A stretch of DNA of 64,000 nt from Immersiella caudata (lineage: Eukaryota; Ascomycota; Sordariomycetes; Sordariales; Lasiosphaeriaceae): positions 5,084,001-5,148,000 of the forward strand of contig JAULSU010000004.1 of NCBI GenBank assembly GCA_030512335.1, written 5' to 3'. Position 1 is the stretch's first letter. Each line of letters opens with the position of its first letter. This document shows positions 61,409 to 64,000 of this stretch, in pieces. Below the pieces are notes generated by a model, which ran no database searches, was not told the origin of the DNA, and saw only the letters and a program-made list of their open reading frames with translations. Position numbers and translations under genes: made by a program.

Positions 61409-64000
61409 TCAACCCCTGCTTCTCATCTCCGACAGCATGAGCGCTGCTTCCTGGTCTATGCGAAGCTGCTCTTCCGGATTCCAGCCGTTCTCTTCGCGGG
61501 CTGGTAGATGCTGATCCCACCTCGGGGGGAAGCCAAAATGCCTCACTAGGGGATCTACAAGTCCAAATGGATTCAGCGAAAAGAATGAACCCATTGGTCG
61601 GTATCGTGGCGGGGGTGATCCAACATTGGAGGGCAGTGGCTGGTCTCTAGGGCCGGGTGACAGAGCTTGTGGCTCAAGTGGCTGCAGCTTCTTGGTCCCC
61701 GCCGCTACTTTGCCACCCTGGGTCTTGAGTTTGGGCAGGCGAACAGGCGCAAGGGGGAGCGAAAAGATAGCCTTCGGACTAGGAAGGGCAATCCCGATCC
61801 CTTTGCTGGAATTGTCCGCGGGCGGTTGCGGTTTCTCCTCGTCCAAGGCCACCGGCGTTTCCACCCCGTTGATCTTTTTCCATGTCAACCGTTTCCGTTT
61901 GCGATTCTTAACCGCGGCTGAGATCGAGTCGTCCTGTTCTTTATCCAACAAGGATGGCCCAAGACCAGGAAAACGTGTGCTCTCCGGTGTCGTCTGTTCC
62001 TCGGGCGGCGTAGTGTCCTTCTTCACATCTCCAGCTAGCTGCTCGGTGGCCCCAATCGATGACTCGCCTTGGGACTCGAGCACTGCAGGTGCTGATTTCC
62101 GCGGTCTAGGCTTCTTCGGCTTCGGTTCTGCCCGGGCAGGAGAAGAAGTCAGAGATGTCATCCCAGTATTGCCGGTAATACGGTGTAACTCCTCCATTAT
62201 TTTCCAAGAGAGATAGGCAGCATTCTGCTTGTGATCGCGGATCGATGCCGGGCGCTTGGCATTCGGGTTCAGCTTTCGTTCGATCTTGGCCTTTGCCGCC
62301 CGAACACGAGCCTTGGGCGGTCGAGGGGTTGGCTGTGGTTGTGAGGGTGGGATGGCTTCCTGCGACGACGGGCAAGCCTCCTGTGACAATGAGGCAGCTT
62401 CCTGTGACAGTGGGACGGTCTCCTGTTGCAAATCCTCCGGGATGTCACTCGAGCCTTCATCGGCGCCCACCAGTATACTGTCCTTCACATCCTCCAACTT
62501 CTTTGCAAGCCCGCTGCTCTCTCTTCGCTTGAGCGCGGCTGCTTTTGCGCTCTCGCGCCGTTTCGCGGCGTCAACGCCACCGCTGTTTCGAGTCGCTCTC
62601 GCAAGTTTCGCCTTCTCGTCCTCAGGCAGTGTAGTTCCAAGGGGTAACCAGAGCGCTGGCTTCCTCTGCCGCAAATCACCAACCCAGGCATCACAATCCC
62701 ATTGAACCCAGAAGTCGAGAATGTCTGCCCACACGCTCTCAGGGGGCTTTGTGAAGTTCACAAAGACGACCTTGCCCCCGCGGTCGTGGACGGCTTTCGC
62801 GAACTCCCTGACGAGCACCTTTAGGCCATGGACCCGCATGCTAGTGCCCAGGATGAGCAGCATATCGGGCCCCAGAGAGAGATCATGTTGAACAATCGGG
62901 CTAATGAGGTGCGCGTGTGGATGTTCTTCGCCGTAAAGCACAATGTCAGGGCGAAGCTTTCCAACCCCGAGCGCCCGCTTCCCCCGCTCCTGTCGAGCTG
63001 CTGTAGCCCCCGCGCAGTGCGGACAAGCCGGCTGCCGGCCAGCCATGGTGTCTGCAATTCTCGTCTCATCATCCCAGGGCGAGGTGCGCGCACACTGGAA
63101 GCAACGTAGTTCGCCGAGAGAGCCATGAAGGAATACACACTCAACACCACGGTTGGGTCCTTGTGATCCTTTAGCTGCGGGGGCTGCAGATGGGCCAGTC
63201 GAAGGTGTATTCGTGGTTGCATCAGCCGCAAGGTCGTCCAAGCCGCGGTCGGAGGCTGGCCGCCCAGTGTCTTTAGAATCGGCTTCCTTCTCTTCAGCAC
63301 AACCGGGAGCTATTTGGCTCTGCGGCGGGCTGTCATATTGTGCCGCTGCCCGGGGCTCGTCGGCCTGCGAATCGTTCCGAGGTTCGTCCGAATCGCCGGC
63401 AGTCCGACTGGGGGTCGGAGCTGATGCCTCCGCATCCTTCGTTTTCGCACCTCCCAAGCTCCGGCCAGCCCTCGCTGAGAACCTGTATCGATTCCCGGGC
63501 CCCAGTTCCAAGGATGTAGAGAGGCCTACGCGCTCTTCGAGTTGGTCGATGTTTTGTGTGTAGCATCGCACCAGTTTCCTGCTGTCTCTGAGGACGCTGA
63601 CGAAATGGTGACTGCTTGTGGGCTCGGCCGTGCGAACCTTTTGCCTCAAACTCGTAGCGAAGGTGTAGAAGACAGATGTCTTTATCGGGCAAGACCAGAT
63701 TTGAGCATCGAATAGGTCTTTCCCCTTCATGACAGGGAGCGATGTTCGGCTGGATGCCGAAGCAAAGGATGTTTGCGAGGTGAGCGGTGGCGTCGAAGCG
63801 GACGAGGGTTCTTCGCTCTCGGATCGCGACGACATGCTGTCTTGGGAGGAGGACGGCGGTGAGGGGCTGGATGACTGACTCTGGTATCCCTGGTATGGGT
63901 CGAGAAGAACCGGCGGCGGGGATGATAGAGGCGAGGATCCAAGCGAATCAATGGGCAATAGAGGGAATGGGGCATCGGGAGGACCAAAATCTAGACTTGG
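61409..64000 (-). CDS. Hst4-type sirtuin (NAD-dependent deacetylase), 5' end outside window
   Basis: The frame is open from the stop at 61409 to the window edge at 64000 (it continues upstream of the TTG at 63958), so at least 863 residues are present and the N-terminus is missing. Sirtuin landmarks: KGKDLFDAQIW (about 63690-63725), CYTQNIDQLEERVGL with the NID motif (about 63525-63570), FLHGSLGELRCFQC with the catalytic His and first zinc Cys pair (about 63095-63140), CPHC as the second pair (about 63012-63024), LYGEEHPHAHL, and LLILGTSMRVHGLKVLVREF. The GAGIS...DFRS segment must lie outside the window. A Ser/Pro insert sits before KGKD and a 110-residue acidic insert between NID and the His. 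These features fit Hst3/Hst4 proteins, which deacetylate histone H3 Lys56. The long C-terminal tail holds NLS-like KNRKRKR and a cluster of SQ sites. Confidence 0.85.
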   Translation of the reverse strand, partial: PSLDFGPPDAPFPLLPIDSLGSSPLSSPPPVLLDPYQGYQSQSSSPSPPSSSQDSMSSRSESEEPSSASTPPLTSQTSFASASSRTSLPVMKGKDLFDAQIWSCPIKTSVFYTFATSLRQKVRTAEPTSSHHFVSVLRDSRKLVRCYTQNIDQLEERVGLSTSLELGPGNRYRFSARAGRSLGGAKTKDAEASAPTPSRTAGDSDEPRNDSQADEPRAAAQYDSPPQSQIAPGCAEEKEADSKDTGRPASDRGLDDLAADATTNTPSTGPSAAPAAKGSQGPNRGVECVFLHGSLGELRCFQCARTSPWDDETRIADTMAGRQPACPHCAGATAARQERGKRALGVGKLRPDIVLYGEEHPHAHLISPIVQHDLSLGPDMLLILGTSMRVHGLKVLVREFAKAVHDRGGKVVFVNFTKPPESVWADILDFWVQWDCDAWVGDLRQRKPALWLPLGTTLPEDEKAKLARATRNSGGVDAAKRRESAKAAALKRRESSGLAKKLEDVKDSILVGADEGSSDIPEDLQQETVPLSQEAASLSQEACPSSQEAIPPSQPQPTPRPPKARVRAAKAKIERKLNPNAKRPASIRDHKQNAAYLSWKIMEELHRITGNTGMTSLTSSPARAEPKPKKPRPRKSAPAVLESQGESSIGATEQLAGDVKKDTTPPEEQTTPESTRFPGLGPSLLDKEQDDSISAAVKNRKRKRLTWKKINGVETPVALDEEKPQPPADNSSKGIGIALPSPKAIFSLPLAPVRLPKLKTQGGKVAAGTKKLQPLEPQALSPGPRDQPLPSNVGSPPPRYRPMGSFFSLNPFGLVDPLVRHFGFPPRWDQHLPAREENGWNPEEQLRIDQEAALMLSEMRSRG

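Noticed and set aside
1..64000. Secondary-metabolite or catabolic gene cluster
   Set aside because: The P450, dehydrogenase and hydrolase genes are separated by unrelated genes, and no backbone enzyme, transporter or pathway regulator lies nearby.
1..64000. RIP-mutated repeat region
   Set aside because: The broken genes keep normal base composition, and I see no long A/T-rich tract with many TpA-type changes.

Overview
The window is nuclear DNA of a filamentous ascomycete (Pezizomycotina, most likely a Sordariomycete). The grounds are short GT..AG introns of about 45-90 bp with CTRAC-like branch sites, a HET-domain protein, DUF6594 and DUF7730 family proteins, a CYP52-like P450, an Rds1-type ferritin-like protein, and proline/serine-rich regulators. 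No tRNA, rRNA, CRISPR, virus or intact transposon was recognised. Intron coordinates were worked out by hand from splice signals and reading-frame continuity.

Layout. 0-8.5 kb: a Gly/His/Pro-rich glycine-zipper protein, a badly decayed membrane/ankyrin-type gene, a DUF7730 protein and an alpha/beta hydrolase. 9.5-18.5 kb: a nuclear-looking coiled-coil protein with a repeat-filled intron, a large damaged zinc-finger gene, a DUF6594 membrane protein and a small gene on the other strand whose coding region overlaps it tail to tail. 18.5-20.4 kb is gene-poor with inverted repeats. 20.4-28.8 kb holds the most striking locus: a protein of about 1547 residues that joins a zinc metalloprotease domain (HExxHxxGxxHD plus Met-turn) to a complete P-type Ca2+-ATPase body in which the phosphorylated Asp, the PEGL transport motif, the TGDN motif and the first Asp of TGDGxND are all replaced. 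Directly upstream on the same strand is a zinc-finger protein of about 957 residues, a relative of the damaged gene at 12 kb.

30.7-47.9 kb: a Whi5/Nrm1-like cell-cycle repressor, a HET-domain membrane protein, an ankyrin-like protein, a Golgi mannosyltransferase-like protein, a D-2-hydroxyacid dehydrogenase, a CYP52-like P450 and an Rds1-like secreted protein divergent from it. 48-56 kb: two small frameshifted genes, a secreted GPI-anchored S41 peptidase, and an ASC-1/TRIP4 (Rqt4) zinc-finger protein. 57-64 kb: an unrecognised protein, a small C2H2 protein, a 1.8-kb tract with an array of perfect hairpins and a 16-bp tandem repeat, and the 3' part of an Hst4-type sirtuin that runs off the window edge.

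The genes do not form an operon or an obvious biosynthetic cluster. The main themes are fungal non-self and regulator families in different states of decay, membrane and secretory proteins, and one intact protease/pseudo-ATPase fusion that looks maintained by selection and that I cannot match to any described system.
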